Of a stretch of DNA of 64,000 bases, positions 1-12,850 are shown piece by piece. The translations under genes were made by a program, and so were the position numbers. How positions within the stretch are numbered: the stretch's first letter is position 1; each line of letters starts with the position of its first letter. The stretch comes from Tipula vernalis (Eukaryota; Arthropoda; Insecta; Diptera; Tipulidae), in NCBI GenBank assembly GCA_958295665.1, contig OY282558.1, positions 460,200,995 through 460,264,994 of the forward strand. The letters run 5' to 3'. The notes beneath the pieces are model-generated. The model did not search any database and was not told the DNA's origin. It saw nothing but the letters and a program-made list of their open reading frames with translations.

Positions 1-3000
1 TTTCTAATCGATCACAATACGTTACGATTAATGATTCTATGGTTCTCATTTATTTCGTGTAACTTCTGAATACCGCAAGTTAGTAACATTGATCCATTTC
101 TGTTCTCATTGTTTATTAATAATGTTGTGAATTGTTTTGAGTTTCCATATGAAAATATTCTCCTCCATAAAAGTTTAAGCGACTGTAAAAATTACAACCG
201 TTCAAGAATAAAGTACAATTTTGGTTTACTGAATGAGGTAACATTCATTAATGATAATAAATTAGTCCGCCTTCAGTCTGCCATTCCCAGATACAAGAAG
301 AATCATTACCAAGGAATTAATCAATGTTTGAATATAATTAGTTGCCAGGACCAAGGCAGAGTTCCAATTTAAAATTGAGAGGGTTTAATTGAAAGCTGAA
401 AATCATAATCGCGATCTAATAAGGACCAAATATTTTTAGGAGGGTGCTAATTAAAAACTTAACAGGGGCGTACAAAGCATAACTGACTGATCCACCATTT
501 AATTAGGCAAACAAATTTTAATTTTAATTAATTCACAACAATTTTGAATCAAAATTTCAAAGCACAGTTTTGAATAAAGCTTTATCACGTGTAGTTTTAA
601 TTTAATTTAGTTAAAATTTAAAATTTTATTAATTTCTTTAAAATCTAGAAAAACTGTTTTACAGCTCGAAACTAGAAAGTTTTAAGAAACTTTTTCGATA
701 GAAGCTAATTTACAATAGTTCGTTCTTGTGCCCAACTCCGCACTACAATACAACTGGCATTAGGAGATGGTTGGCGGCAGGTAATGCAAACAAAATACAT
801 GTTCTTAATCTTAACCAATAAAAATCAATTAATTAAGAAATAAGATTGATAACTTAGAAATCGACGAATAAGTTTCGATTGACTTTTGAAATTAAAGCAA
901 ATCTAATTTTAATCCGTTGCATTTATTTACTGACGCAATATTAATGTATTATTTATTGAGTATTTTCTCATTATTCACTCTTGATCACACAATATATAAT
1001 CATTATTCACCAGTTTTCTTCCGGTACCTGTATAATATACAAATGAATAATCGTTCTATCTCGAGTTGTTTTATTCATTCGGGTTAGTCCCACCTTATTT
1101 AAAGTATAACTTATACTAAAAAATAGAGGCGCAATGAATGCAAACGAGAGCAATATGACGATATACAACCAGTGTAGCCCCCCTTACGTTCTGGATGGGT
1201 GATTTTGCTGCCATTCGAATCGCGAAGACTTTTTCATTTTTGGTGTAACTTCGACAGCGTTTACAAACAATTTATCACAGCAGTCCAAAAGTGGTAGAAT
1301 TAAATTTAAAAATGTACCTTTCGTAAACAAATTTCATTAAAATGTAAGATCATTCAAACTTCCTACAATTTTTGATTGTAGGCTATCGTAGTTTGATAAA
1401 ATAAAGCATAACAAATGTTACTTCCGCGGATCCGACCTACACTTCAGGCTATTCCCACAAGTGCATTTTCAGCTGAAGAAAAATTCTACTTTCAGAAAAA
1501 AAAACTTCATAGAAAACCCAGTGTTAAGGGGGACTTCAGACTACTGTCTTCTACTAAATTTGTATGATATTTTTTTAACTGAAATTTCTGTTTTTACATT
1601 TAATTAGTAATTCAATTACTTTTCAAAAACTATAAAATTATTTAGTAGGACTAATAAACGGTTTAATTCAAACCTTTTCGTTTGAATTTAGTTAAAAATT
1701 ACCAGTTACCGGATAAATATAGTTAGCATACTACTATTAAAACGCAAACTAAAGGTGTTAAGAGATACTTACGAGATTAGTAGAAATTAATTGCTTATGA
1801 ATTGGTTTACGTACATAACAGTTTTTGACAGAATGTTCGAAATGGTTTTAATTTTTTATTAATTTTACACTCGTATTTATGGTACTCACTACTCTCTGTA
1901 CTTTAATTCTCTTCTAGTTCAAAAATTTTGAAGTGCTTTGAATACTTAATAAAAATGTAACCCTATTACGATTTGATTTTGAAAAATTTAATTTGCATGT
2001 ATGTTTTTGACAACAAAGCCCACCATAAATTAGGCACAGCACAATTCACCATAATACAAAACACCCATTAAAATCAAAATATGTATTAAATAAAAAAAAA
2101 GTTTGAGATTTATCCGCCACAAAAAATAAATATATATATGTACACCCTTCCTGAAACCAACTCTCCTCATATATACAAACACCAAATATGTACGCGTATA
2201 AGCCAATTAAATTCAACAAGTACGTATGTGAACAATTTCATCAAATTTATAATTACAAAAAATTAAATAAATTATTATGAGAATTTTATGTAATTTTGAA
2301 ATTATAATTAAAATAAACAAATCGTGCTACAGAATTAATTTTATTTATACATAATGTACATACATAAGTAATATAAAAAATATGCCATAAAAAGGCACTA
2401 AACATATGAGATACAAAAACATATATACACACACAACATAAATACATGTTACAAAATGCGAGAATTTCACCTCTTCCAAGCGCTCATATCTCTTGTTTTT
2501 TTTAATGACTCGAGTCTTGGTAATTGTATGATCTCGAATTTTATTATTTAGTAAGTCTAGATAAAACTAAATTAAATTTAATGTTAAAAGATTTTAAAAT
2601 TGAATGTGTTACATTAAATTAATTTAATTAAGTTTGTTTATGTTCGCTGTTTGTTTAATGTTATACTTAAATTCAATTTATTTGGACATGATTTTATTTT
2701 TGATAGAAAGAAATGTAAAATAACTCGTAAGCGCACTCGTATAATATTGTTGAAATTGTTTTATTCAAGTTTAGACATTGATTTATTGGTATGTACTGGT
2801 GTTTAAGATAATTTTACAAATAAGTACATATTGTGAATATCAAATCCAGATACAGTAATGTGTCAAATAAAATATGTATCAGGAACATCTGTGCATATAA
2901 AAATTTAATATCGGTTCGTCAATCGCTGAAAATCCAAATATGGGAAACAATTTTCTTTTTTTTTTTTTGTAGGCCATATTTTAAATTGAGCTAGCGTTTG

Positions 3001-3142
3001 AAAGCTTGAAAGTCACCCCTCAGAATATAGTAAATTTAATATAAAATGATATAAAACAAACAAATATTCATTTGAAAAGGAAAAATGAAAATTTGCCTGA
3101 ACCTCTGTCTTTTTAGTTCATTCCATAAATGCTCGACGGAAC
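1..3142. other. AT-rich non-coding stretch
   Basis: No gene is visible here. The sequence is AT-rich with short homopolymers and ATAC/ACAT-type simple sequence around 2140-2450. The open frames are short, lack coding character and mostly start at TTG or GTG. I take it as intron or intergenic DNA of the host. Confidence 0.6.
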
Positions 3143-3319
3143 TCAATGCTTCAATGACGAAAATGTCTCCTTCTGCATGAAATCCTTGTAATTGGCGACA
3201 TGGTCTTGCAGGCTCTTGCAGATGTTATTTTCAGCGATTAAAGCATCACCACGACCCCTACCAAGCCGGAAAACAAACTGTGGTCTCTCGACTCCCGAGA
3301 GCAAGAATATGCGGACATG
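3143..3319 (-). pseudogene. unrecognised coding-like remnant
   Basis: On the minus strand an open run of about 58 codons ends at the stop at 3143-3145 and begins just after a stop at 3320-3322. It has no ATG near its start. The predicted peptide is unlike the AT-rich noise around it: it is rich in Arg, Gly, Glu and Asp, with the stretch RLGRGRGDALIAENN followed by KSLQDHVANYKDF. I cannot assign a family. It could be a piece of a transposable element or of a host exon. Local GC is higher than in the flanks, and a LINE relic starts about 850 bp downstream on the other strand. Confidence 0.25.
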
Positions 3320-3989
3320 TTAATTTCAAATACCTTCTAAGCTAATAACGGCAAAAATATATGTACTCAAAATTAACTCTATTCTTCCTAACAAAGCAGA
3401 ATGAAAATTTAAAATTGTTTAAAGAATTTTGTAAAATTTTAACTTTTCGACTGATCGAAGTAAACAACTCTAACCTAAGTTGCCTTTTCTAAACTAATCA
3501 CTTGGACATAGTGCTTTAAAGGAATCTTGTATTAACAATGGCAAAATAAGGTTTGGTGCAAGAAAAACAGGTAAGCTAATTTATAAGACGAAAGCAGAGG
3601 GGCCGAAGAAAGCAATTTTCTACAGTTCTTCGCACAATATCTTGTTCAATAATTTATTTCCAGAGGTATCACAGAGATTTCGTCGACAACAACCCCTTTA
3701 TAGAGGCGCTACATAGCTTTATCAATTACTTTACAGCTCAACACCAAAAATTTAATATGGGTTAAAAACTAATTCACACCATATAGCCTGGGCAATCAGA
3801 AGCACTAACACCAACGACAGACCGACAAGGGCACCTACAGGGCCATTCTGGACCAGAATTTGGGGCCAACTTGGTTACATCATGCACATTACCTTTGACA
3901 TTACGTCCCTTATAAGAGAAGAGATCACAGTTAGAAATTTTATAGCCATTTCTAATCATATTGTATACATAGCCAGTAATGTCGTGGTA
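3320..3989. other. intergenic stretch, possible repeat relic
   Basis: No assignable gene. A 61-codon minus-strand frame at 3774-3959 contains a Cys-rich patch (CRCPCR) but resembles nothing I know. It borders the LINE relic that follows and may be decayed sequence of it. Confidence that it is a gene is low. Confidence 0.4.
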
Positions 3990-5010
3990 TATATTCCAAG
4001 ATGCTCGAGGACATTAGGCCCTACAATAAAGATCTATTAGCCTCACATCATTTATAATTACAACGATGAAGGAGGAAACAGCTCTGCGGGAACTGACATA
4101 GGAAAATAAGGAAACATTCCGAAACAAAAGAGATAATATTTTCTTTATTGACACTCAAGGCGCTTTTGATGTACTCACCGAATTCAATGATTTTCACCTT
4201 TCGAAAATTAGCTGTGCTGTTAAATCTGGGGAAAATTCTAGAGTATAACAGGGGAGCGCTTCCATTATGTTCTTAAGTTAGTAAACGACTGGCTTACTAA
4301 GATTAGCCTCAGCGCGTCAACCCAAACGAAATCACATGCACTCAACAAATCCTCTTGAAAATGGAGTTACCCCGAAATCGCGACCGAAGTTAAGTACCTG
4401 AGGTTATACTTGATCAAAACGTGACATGGAACATATTACAAACATATTACAAACAAAGCTTACTTCACTTGCCAATGAATGCTTGGTAAAATGTCGGGTT
4501 TGGGTGGTTTGTTAAGAGGCTTTTATGTGTTGGCTAAAAACAGAAACCAATTCTTACTTAATATTGAATAAAATCAAAGGATTAGTCTGCTTAAGAGGAA
4601 CGGAAGCAAAAAAGACCAGCGAAACCTGCTGCTGTCAAATTATTTTGGGAACTCTCACTACTGCAATACACATTGTTTCCTCCTTCATGGTTGTAACTAA
4701 AAATGAAGGAAAGGGTTGATTCGAAAATCATAAAACTAAGATAAGAACACAATGTGACCATAGTATCCTAGCCAAACTTGGGCCTGATCCCGAACTCAGC
4801 AAACCGTTGGGTGAAACCCTCCTCACAGTTTTCCAAGAAGAGTTTTATGCCGTCGGCTTTGCAAGCTGTAATGTTTCAAAAACCAACATGGAAAAGCTGA
4901 GATATACAACTCGGGTAGCCAGACTGCTCTTTTATGTAGCTGGCAGAGTTCCAGTTTTCAATTCTAAATCGACCTGAATAATAGATCTTATTGGCCGTAG
5001 GACATTTTTC
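3990..5010 (+). pseudogene. decayed I/LOA-type non-LTR retrotransposon (RT and RNase H relics)
   Basis: Relics of a LINE pol frame are spread over all three plus-strand frames. Near 4018-4060 is a version of the RT block YRPISLTS. Near 4080-4110 is ETALRELT, and at about 4139-4180 is FFIDTQGAFDVL, the RT motif carrying the first catalytic aspartate. Further on comes a thumb-like block resembling AEVKYLG(V)xLDQ (about 4390-4430), then an RNase H-like piece (LTVFQEEFYAVGFA, about 4815-4860). The order matches the better preserved copy at 27.6-29.4 kb, which carries FIDIQGAFDN and the same RNase H neighbourhood, so both probably come from one family. Many stops and frameshifts make it non-functional. 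The family assignment rests on these motifs and on an RNase H domain after RT. Confidence 0.6.
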
Positions 5011-6697
5011 AGCTCACAATCGTATAAAAAAAAATATCAACCATTAGGTAATAATTAATCCAACTAAAGATTTCGAATCTTTTAGCCTTCTGTACAAAAT
5101 TAACTCAAGGACAGTCAAGGCAATCAATAAATTATCCTGACTTCTAACCGTTTTCAAGAAATAACGCAAAACCAGGTCCACCCTGTATAATTCCGCCAAA
5201 CTATATTATTGGCGCAACCAACATAAACCTTTACTTATTAATTTCAGATACGTGTTCTGTTTCTGGGTTGTATGGTTTTTCACATTGAAAATGTTCAATT
5301 ACTTTGTTTGTATCAAATTTGGAGCTTAGATGACTAAATTTAATTTATCAAATTTGTCCTAGAATTGCGGCCGATATTAAATTCAAGATTTATGTATTTA
5401 CTCATTAAAAAATTCCGGTTACATATTTTGGCTAGTTTGGTATTAAACCAATTTAGTAACCAAGAAAATCGATTTTTCTTATCGTGAATGGGACTACCTT
5501 CAAATAAATTGCTGCTAATTGTAATATTTATAGAATTATACAATCGCAAGGTCCAATCCGACAAATACAGTGATGTTTTTGTACTGTTCCGTAATGTAGG
5601 AGGAAATATTTAATAATTTATATTGCTTTTATGAACAGTTCTGTTAAAACTTGCATATTTTACATGGTTAAGATTTTTTCTATTAAACATTTTCTTTATT
5701 GCGCGCAGTGGTTGTGAAAGTCTATATACATATTATATACTCATACACGCATATAAATTCACAAAATAATTGTGAAGCATTTTTTTTTTTTTTGGTGCTG
5801 ATCTCGTTATTTTCTAGATTAACCAAGAGGATAAATATCTCCAGCACGACGAAAAATGTAAATTTCATCAAAAAATATTTTATCATCTCATTATACTCAT
5901 TTGTGTCCCAAAAAAAAAAAAACTTTTCTCGATTTTTTATCAGTTGGTATATAGAATTTAAATTTATGATTATTCTGTAATTCTGTATAATTTCTAATTT
6001 TATTAAGCAAAACATTTTTTTTTTTGTTTTTTATTATTTATTTTCAGCTTATGACTTCAATATTTTATTTAAGAAATGTAATAAGAAAAATGTTTATGTT
6101 TTTTATACACAATTTTCGTTCGTACACTGCTTTACGATTACGATATGCAAAAAAAAAAAAAAACTGCTAGGAAAGAAAATATGTTTATGTATGTTGTATG
6201 TGTATCTGGCTTATATGTGTAGATATGGCAAAATAATATAAGAATAAGAATTCGAAGAAAACGACGAAGACAAATAATAAAACACTTGTTTGGTTTGGCA
6301 AAATTTCAAGACACAATTTGTTTTTTGTGTGCTTTGCTTACCCGTATGTTATAGTATGATGCTTGCTTGAGAATGACTTTCATTAGTGGAATATACAACT
6401 CGAATTGAAATTAGATATTCTAGTAATATATACTCGTACAAGAAGTTGTTTATGTCGATTACAAAAAGGGACCGCATAAATTTTTAACAATGGTGGTGTT
6501 TCAAATTTGTGCGACTGCCAAATTTGTAGTATCATAAATCTTTTGAGGCGTGCTGAACAGAAAAAAAAGTGTGACTGTTCTTTTTCTGTATTACTAACTT
6601 TATTATCGAAGAAGCTAAACAGGAAGTATTCAATTTTGTGATATGCTTAAGGTTCTTAAGCTCGGTTTCACAAAAAATAGGCAATCTCCGGTTAAAT
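5011..6697. other. AT-rich non-coding stretch with A/T homopolymers
   Basis: No gene is visible. Overlapping open frames at 5699-6015 on both strands are made of poly-A/T runs and are not credible. Near 5165-5200 is a short motif like a mariner-type end (CCACCCTGTATA), without a partner that I could find. Confidence 0.5.
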
Positions 6698-6815
6698 AAT
6701 ATTTCCTCTATTTCTTCTTTTATGAAATGGCCTTTTGTTTCAAAATATGTATATGCATTGTCTTTGTATTATGAAACAAAATGCAATTTCATAAAAGAAG
6801 AAAGAGTGAAAATAT
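6698..6815. repeat. fold-back / hairpin sequence
   Basis: About 48 bp at 6698-6748 are repeated in inverted orientation at about 6769-6815 with a loop of about 20 bp. The arms share TTCTTCTTTTATGAAAT and its complement, with few mismatches. It could form a long imperfect hairpin, as a small MITE or hairpin RNA locus would. Confidence 0.6.
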
Positions 6816-6816
6816 T

Positions 6817-6938
6817 GGGCCCGATTTTGGAACGATAAAATTCATGTTATGTTATTTTATTTCCCCGGTTCCTATATGAATTTGTATTGAAAAAACAAAA
6901 ATAACTTAACATAACATTTTGGAAGGCAGAATCTGGCC
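6817..6938. repeat. second fold-back sequence, MITE-like
   Basis: This starts where the first hairpin ends. The outer parts (GGCCCGATTTTGG near 6818 and, inverted, CAGAATCTGGCC near 6927-6938) and the inner parts (ATGTTATGTTATTTTATT near 6844 and its complement near 6899-6917) pair with mismatches. Together they look like a roughly 120-bp non-autonomous element. Confidence 0.45.
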
Positions 6939-7885
6939 TATTAACTGAAGTAAAAACTACATTTCAAATAAAATAATTTAGTAGACAAAACGAAACTTTG
7001 TGCAGTAATAAAAGTAGATACAACTAATTTTATGGCGCCATGAGCCACCAAAAAACCGCGTAAAAAATCCCGAAAAGGGAAGCTTTTTAAATAATGACAA
7101 ATTTTTTAAATGATTTTATTCGTTTTACACCTTATAGGATGGGGCTGCCATCTTTTTAAATTTATAAATTTTTAAAAAATTGCTGTTTTGAAATAGAGAT
7201 CTCCCCAAAGCCGTTTATCATTGGATATTTCAAAATTCATATTGGGGTTTCGCCAATTCATTTTGTTTTGTGTTATAAAAGAATCGACGATTGCATTGTA
7301 GAATTGAAAATCGGAAATCTCAATTTTCCGTACGTAAGGGCCTGTATGCCAATCTGAAAAGGTAATAACAACCATGTACCTTATTTCCTTTCTTCGGGGA
7401 ACTTTAATGTCATTTCAGAAAAGAAATAAGGCCCATGGACGTTCCATAACTTTAACGCTGCTTGATGATATTTTTATATTATTTCTAGGATGAAAGTTTG
7501 CGCTAACTTCGTGTACATGTGTTACATCTTATATTCTTTAATCGTGGCTGACAGAACCAAGTAATAAACTTAAATATACACAAACATAAACCATGGACGT
7601 AGTAATAAATACGTATTAGCAAAAAATCATGATGATAATGGTATGAGAATATCCTCCCGTTTCTCCAGTACATATAGTGGACCAATCATTCATTAATCTG
7701 AAACTAAAAAATGATTACAGAAACAGATATGTACGAGAAGAAATAACGTAAGTCGGCAAACTGCGCAAATATCGACCCCTGGCTATCGCAGACGGACACA
7801 AATCGGCAATTAGAACATCAAAACTCTAATAGAAACATCAAGGTTAACACAAGTAGAAAAGGAAGCGAAGTAAGATGGAAAAATA
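6939..7885. other. non-coding stretch
   Basis: No gene is recognised. The short frames at 7172-7375 and 7503-7685 lack family motifs. The last 150 bp may belong to the RTE relic that follows. Confidence 0.4.
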
Positions 7886-8340
7886 GTGATACATAAACAA
7901 AAGTATAACATAAACAAAAGTATAACAAAAGATGAAATCTACGAACAGTTGCAAGCAACAATATCTAGCACAAACCGAAACGACATCAAAATCATCCAAG
8001 GGGATTTCAATGCTAAAATTGGAACCGATAATACCGTCATGACATCAATCAAGGGTAAATATGCGCTGTGTCACAAACCAACTATTCAGGAACGAAGAAA
8101 ATACCTCTCCCCTCTCCCCTCCCACACACACTGAGAAAAACTCCTAATGAATTTACGCGGATGTATTAAAATGGCATCCGCAAGGGTAACGAAAAGTGGG
8201 AAGACTAGCTATAACCTGGAAAAGAACAATGCTAGCCGAAGCGCAAGAACTCGTTTAATCATGGGGAGAGCTCCAGAGCTGAAAGCAATACTCCCAATAA
8301 AGTCAGAGTGTCCAGCCTAGTAGACGCCTTATGCTCCTAA
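7886..8340 (+). pseudogene. internally deleted RTE-type LINE (endonuclease start and ORF2 C-terminus)
   Basis: The first part (7886-8134) reads as part of an apurinic-type endonuclease domain. It carries the motif IKIIQGDFNAKIG, typical of RTE/BovB-like LINEs and of the host gene craniofacial development protein 2, which derives from such sequence. After a gap the frame resumes with a C-terminal tail: RNA-binding-like basic residues, then SWGEL (about 8256-8270) and the terminal SLVDALCS followed by a stop at 8338-8340, a common end of these ORF2 proteins. The reverse transcriptase between them is missing. Stops and frameshifts occur, and the tail is in another frame from the endonuclease. 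It is a dead, internally deleted copy. Confidence 0.65.
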
Positions 8341-11300
8341 ATCGGAGATAAACGGCAAAAAATAAACTTTGGACCTTAAAGTTCCACATACTTGGTAATT
8401 CGATGTTTTACCATCATCTCAGTCGACGAAAATTATTTTGATCTTTACAGTCACTTATTGAATCCAAACGTTTCCTCTCTAGTGGGATGTTGGACATAAT
8501 AAATTATTTTATCTGCTGTACTTACATTTTTTAAATAAAAAAGATTTACTTAATTAAATTTTTTTAAATTTAATACGTGTAGCAATTTTAACAACTACTC
8601 TTTACAACCATCAAATACTACAGTTGTATTAACACTGTAGAAGGTCATAACTTACGTATTGCAGATTTCTGTTTTTCGTGTCTCCGCGCCCCCCACACTT
8701 GAGCAATGAATTTGGTCGTAAAATGAGAAACTAATCGAACTAATTTTATTATATATTCTCTCAAATCTCATTTTTCGACCAAAATCTTTTGGTAACAAAA
8801 CTGGTGAGCACTTTCACCTACCTTACATTATTTTCAGTGCCAAAAGTTTTGTACGGCATTACCTCACTAAAATTGCTTGCCGGGGGAAAATCTGTATTTT
8901 GAATTTGGTAGCAATACGACATCGCTTTGTGTTAAGTGCTGGGTGTAGTTATTTTTGATCAGATAAAATTCTTAATAGGTAAGGAAAAACAAACCAATTT
9001 TTTTGTTTTTAAGATCACATTTTTCACTTCTGAAAGAAAACGTTTTTTTGTATGCGCCTTGTGTTAATGTTGATTAAAAACATACATGTTATGAATAATG
9101 ACACATTTCCGGAGGTGAAGGCGTTTTATATTGCAGTCGAGATTACATTTGATTTTTGAACATCGAATTGCAAATTCTTTTATTGCAGAATTAATTTTTG
9201 AACGAAATGCTGCATACTCTGCTTTATTCATATGAGGATACGTTCGTGCATTTTGATGATGATGGGTAGTAAAATATGGCGTTATGGCATAATTAGCAGG
9301 AAGCACTTGGAGAAGAAAAGTTTATGGAAGGAAACGATAAGGCAAAATAATGAAATTGGAATTAACGATTGGACGTATCTATATGAAATTAATTTAAGTT
9401 AGACTTCGATTGTAAGAAGACAAACTGGAAGGATTCCAAAGACATATAATAATTTTGCAGGTTTTAAACAAAAACAAACCAACCGGCACACTACCTCAAA
9501 GAACTTTCTCTAAGAAAATTAATAAGACTTTCTCACAATAGTTTGATTTTGTCACTTTTGTGCTATTTATTTTTATTTGAAATTAAAATTACGATCGTTT
9601 CAAAACAAACACTCAAGAGTAAACAACAAATATGTTAAATTTAAAGACTTTCTCAACTAAAATTTAAGAGTCTCCCCAATTAATCATGATCACGCGCCAA
9701 ATTTATCACTACACGAGTACAACAACAAATCTATTCAAATATACATACATGAGATAAACAATTTTAGCGAGACGATAAAAATAATTAATAAAAATTGGCC
9801 AAAATAAAAAATTTCGTCTATTTATAAAATTTTCTATAATTAACGCTTGAAGTAAGTAAGTAAAAAATCTCAAAGACACAGACAAAATGTACCGCGTGCT
9901 CTTTGAAACAAGCATATATTTGAAGGCTTTTAATGATAAATGGTTTACACGAAACGACGGCACACAAATTATTACGATTTCTATTCAAAAAGACATAATT
10001 ACGCACAGACAAACCTTTCTTAATTTTCTTAAATTAAACTCGGAATTATAAACGTCTCGCACAAGATGTTGTTTTCAATTCTTTTGATCTTTCGAAACGA
10101 GCAACAGCAGCAGCAAAAAAAATCGTTTCGTTGTTAATAGGTTATTGCTTCTTTATATGTATGTATAAAAAAGAGTTAGACGTTATAGAGAGAAAATAGT
10201 TTCACTTTCAATTGTTTAAACTATTATTTCGTCTTTAAACTTTAAATTGATTTTTATTGAATTAATACTCTGATTTAATGAATTTTATAGAGAGCGAGAT
10301 GGTTTTAAGGTTATTGCTTTGTTTGTGATTTGAAATTTGATTAGATAGATGCGTGCCGCGATATGATATCACGTCACCTAAACACATAAGTAAGACACCG
10401 CACAAATCTATTGTTTTTAGGTCTTATATCGATTTCTATTGTTATTTTATATTATATTACTTAAAGCATTTAAGTAAATAAAAAGTAGGTTGGATTCAAA
10501 TTTAGCATGCTAACCACACCATTTGGATGGTAGTGATTAATGAATCGCACGCGGTCGTCTAATAAATCCCCTTTGTATCCGTGTATTTTATCTAATCATA
10601 ACCATTTCTATATTGATTAATCATTTTTGGGTGTTATTATTTTGTCATATATCTCCGTAGTCGCTAGATACGTTCATCACTTTCATCCTCTCTAGAAAAA
10701 ATTGATAAAATATGGGAAAATTAAAATTAAAAGGGAAAACTAATTTCATTTAACCGCACATAAATTATAATATTGTTTAGATGCAAAATGTTAGCAAACA
10801 ATGCAGAAAAATTGCTATCTTTGTGTACAACATACAACATGAAAAATCGATTTTTCATTTTCGACGTTTTAATAGGTTTTTTTTGTTTTGTTTTCCAAAT
10901 ATCACTGCTTTTTAGTGTTGTTTGTGTAATGTGGGTGTGTTGTACTTTTTATATAACATAAAAATTGGTTTAATGAGGTTATAACTTGATTTGTTTTAAC
11001 TATTTGTCTGTAATCAATAATCATTTTTGTTTCAGAAATGTTAACAATTTAAATTTCGATTGTCAAAACAATCTTTCTTTCAATTTCCAGATTTATATAA
11101 ACTGTTTCATTCGAATTTTATTCAACACGTAAGTTTGGATACTATTTTGGGGAAAGATTTTTCGATAAAGTAAAATAAATTGTAGGGTTCATAGGTAAAG
11201 CCGGGCCAAAATAACGAAACTGCTATTAATGTTTTATTATTGATTAATACATATTAGACCTTCGTAGTAAAATCGCGCAAAACCAAAATTTGCTCACCTT

Positions 11301-11614
11301 TATCCCAAAATAAAGTATCAAATGCTTTATTTCTGCCAATAATACCTATTTGAGTTCAAAAAGTTTAATTATTTACGCGTAAACAATTTTAATTAAAATT
11401 CTATTTTGATACTGAGAAAAATAGAAGACGAAATTTCCCCCAAGTCACAAGAAAATGTGCTTTAAGCTTTAATGTATTTACAACCAGTTTTCTTGTGAGT
11501 TGGAGAAAAATATGAAGTAACTAAGTTGAATGTAGAAATCCAAATTTTAGATTGAAATGTGCGTGAAGTTAACTCAAAACAATGCAAACTATCTTGCAGC
11601 TCATATCTTTATTC
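8341..11614. other. AT-rich non-coding stretch
   Basis: No gene or repeat family is recognised. Open frames here (9064-9306, 9709-10012, 10773-10961) have the composition expected of AT-rich noise and no domain. GACAGAC-type simple sequence is absent here. Confidence 0.55.
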
Positions 11615-11870
11615 TCCCCCTAACAAACCTCTAACTGAACGGCTGCATCAACACCAACTGAACCACAACCCAACCCCAACTCGATCCTTAACTCAGCCCT
11701 TCACTCAACACTAAACTCAATGCCTAACCCAATCCTCAAATCAACATGGTCTGAAAAATGCATACGTACATGAACTCAACTCAAGCTAAGTTCCAACTCA
11801 ATTCACCCCAAATAAATAACCAACTGAATTTCTCACACGATCCCAACACCAAATTTCAAAAAATCCTCAA
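11615..11870 (+). repeat. CA-rich, G-poor degenerate simple repeat
   Basis: About 250 bp built from variants of CAACTCAAC / ACTCAACCC. The plus strand has very few G residues, so base composition is strongly asymmetric. It looks like a degenerate hexamer-like satellite rather than a coding region. Confidence 0.6.
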
Positions 11871-12454
11871 CGGTATAAAACGAATTAAAATAATATTTCA
11901 AAAATTTGTTATATTTATTTAAAAACTTGATTTTTGGGGATTTTTTGTTTTTTGGGATTTTTTTATTTTGGATAACGATACCAAGCCGATTAAAATCGGG
12001 TTGACTACCTTATCCAGAAAAAAAAAAATCAGAAAATGAAAATCGAGAACAGAATTGTTTAAGTGCCCACCAAAATATTAAAATTTATAAATTTTTTTTT
12101 AAATTCAATTTTTGCTTAAAAGTTTTTGATCCTGGGATTCGCTTTTTCAACCTATAGCAGACATAGATCAAAGGAATTGTATTGCTCTTATCGCTTGTAC
12201 TACCACAAATGTTTCAAGATGCATTTTGGTTGGCTGTGTTTGAAAATAATAGAATGGAACAATCGCTCGAATCGCTTCTACTGATAGTTGCACAACAAAT
12301 GTTTAAGGGGTAATAACACCTTGTGGAAGCGACATCAAGGGTCATTTTCTCAAATTTATTTAAGAAAAAATTGAGGTGTGGCTAACACACGACTTTCTTT
12401 TACGAACAGAGAATTTTGAGAAATTTTATTTTTTTCTTAATTTTTTTTTTTTTA

Positions 12455-12838
12455 ATTTTTTATTTTTATTTGTTTTTAATTTTTAGAAACAATTTGTATT
12501 AAATAGTTTTTTGTAAACCTTATACTTTTTAAGATATTTGCAAAACAAATTTTCTGGACCAAGGGAGTGGCCACTTCCGGTTAGCCGATTTTGAGTGAAA
12601 TTCACTGAAACCTCCCAATTTATGAAAAAAGCTTAAATCTGAAGTTTAAATTCGATTGATACCCCCACATGGGCTGTAGAGAGGACACAGACAGACTGAC
12701 AGACTGACAGACAGACAGACAGACACCATTTCGAAACCAACTTTTTCGGACTCAGGGGACCACAAAACAAATAAATCTCTAAAAATCTCAAGGTCCAAAA
12801 TTTTCATGATTTCTATACTTTATTTTACTAGAGTAAAA
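12455..12838 (+). repeat. left copy of 385-bp direct repeat
   Basis: This copy and 13887-14275 are direct repeats. Shared landmarks in order are TATTTTTATTTGTTTTT, a block containing TTCTGGACCAAGGGAGTGGC, a GACA/GACT microsatellite (12690-12726), TCTCAAGGTCCAAAATTTTC and ACTAGAGTAAAAGAAAGTAAA. They bracket a tandem array. Diverged relatives lie at about 48045-48180 (plus) and 61617-61735 (minus), so this is a dispersed family. The nature of the family is unknown. Confidence 0.75.
12690..12726 (+). repeat. GACA/GACT microsatellite
   Basis: Interrupted tandem GACAGACT and GACA units within the 385-bp repeat. The same tract recurs at 14118-14153 in the second copy. Confidence 0.8.
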
Positions 12839-12850
12839 GAAAGTAAAAAA

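Noticed and set aside
5699..6015. Overlapping open frames of 93 and 97 codons on both strands
   Set aside because: They run through A/T homopolymers, consist of Phe/Ile/Asn/Lys and have no motif.
10773..10961. 62-codon frame with a hydrophobic end
   Set aside because: AT-rich noise, TTG start and no splice context.
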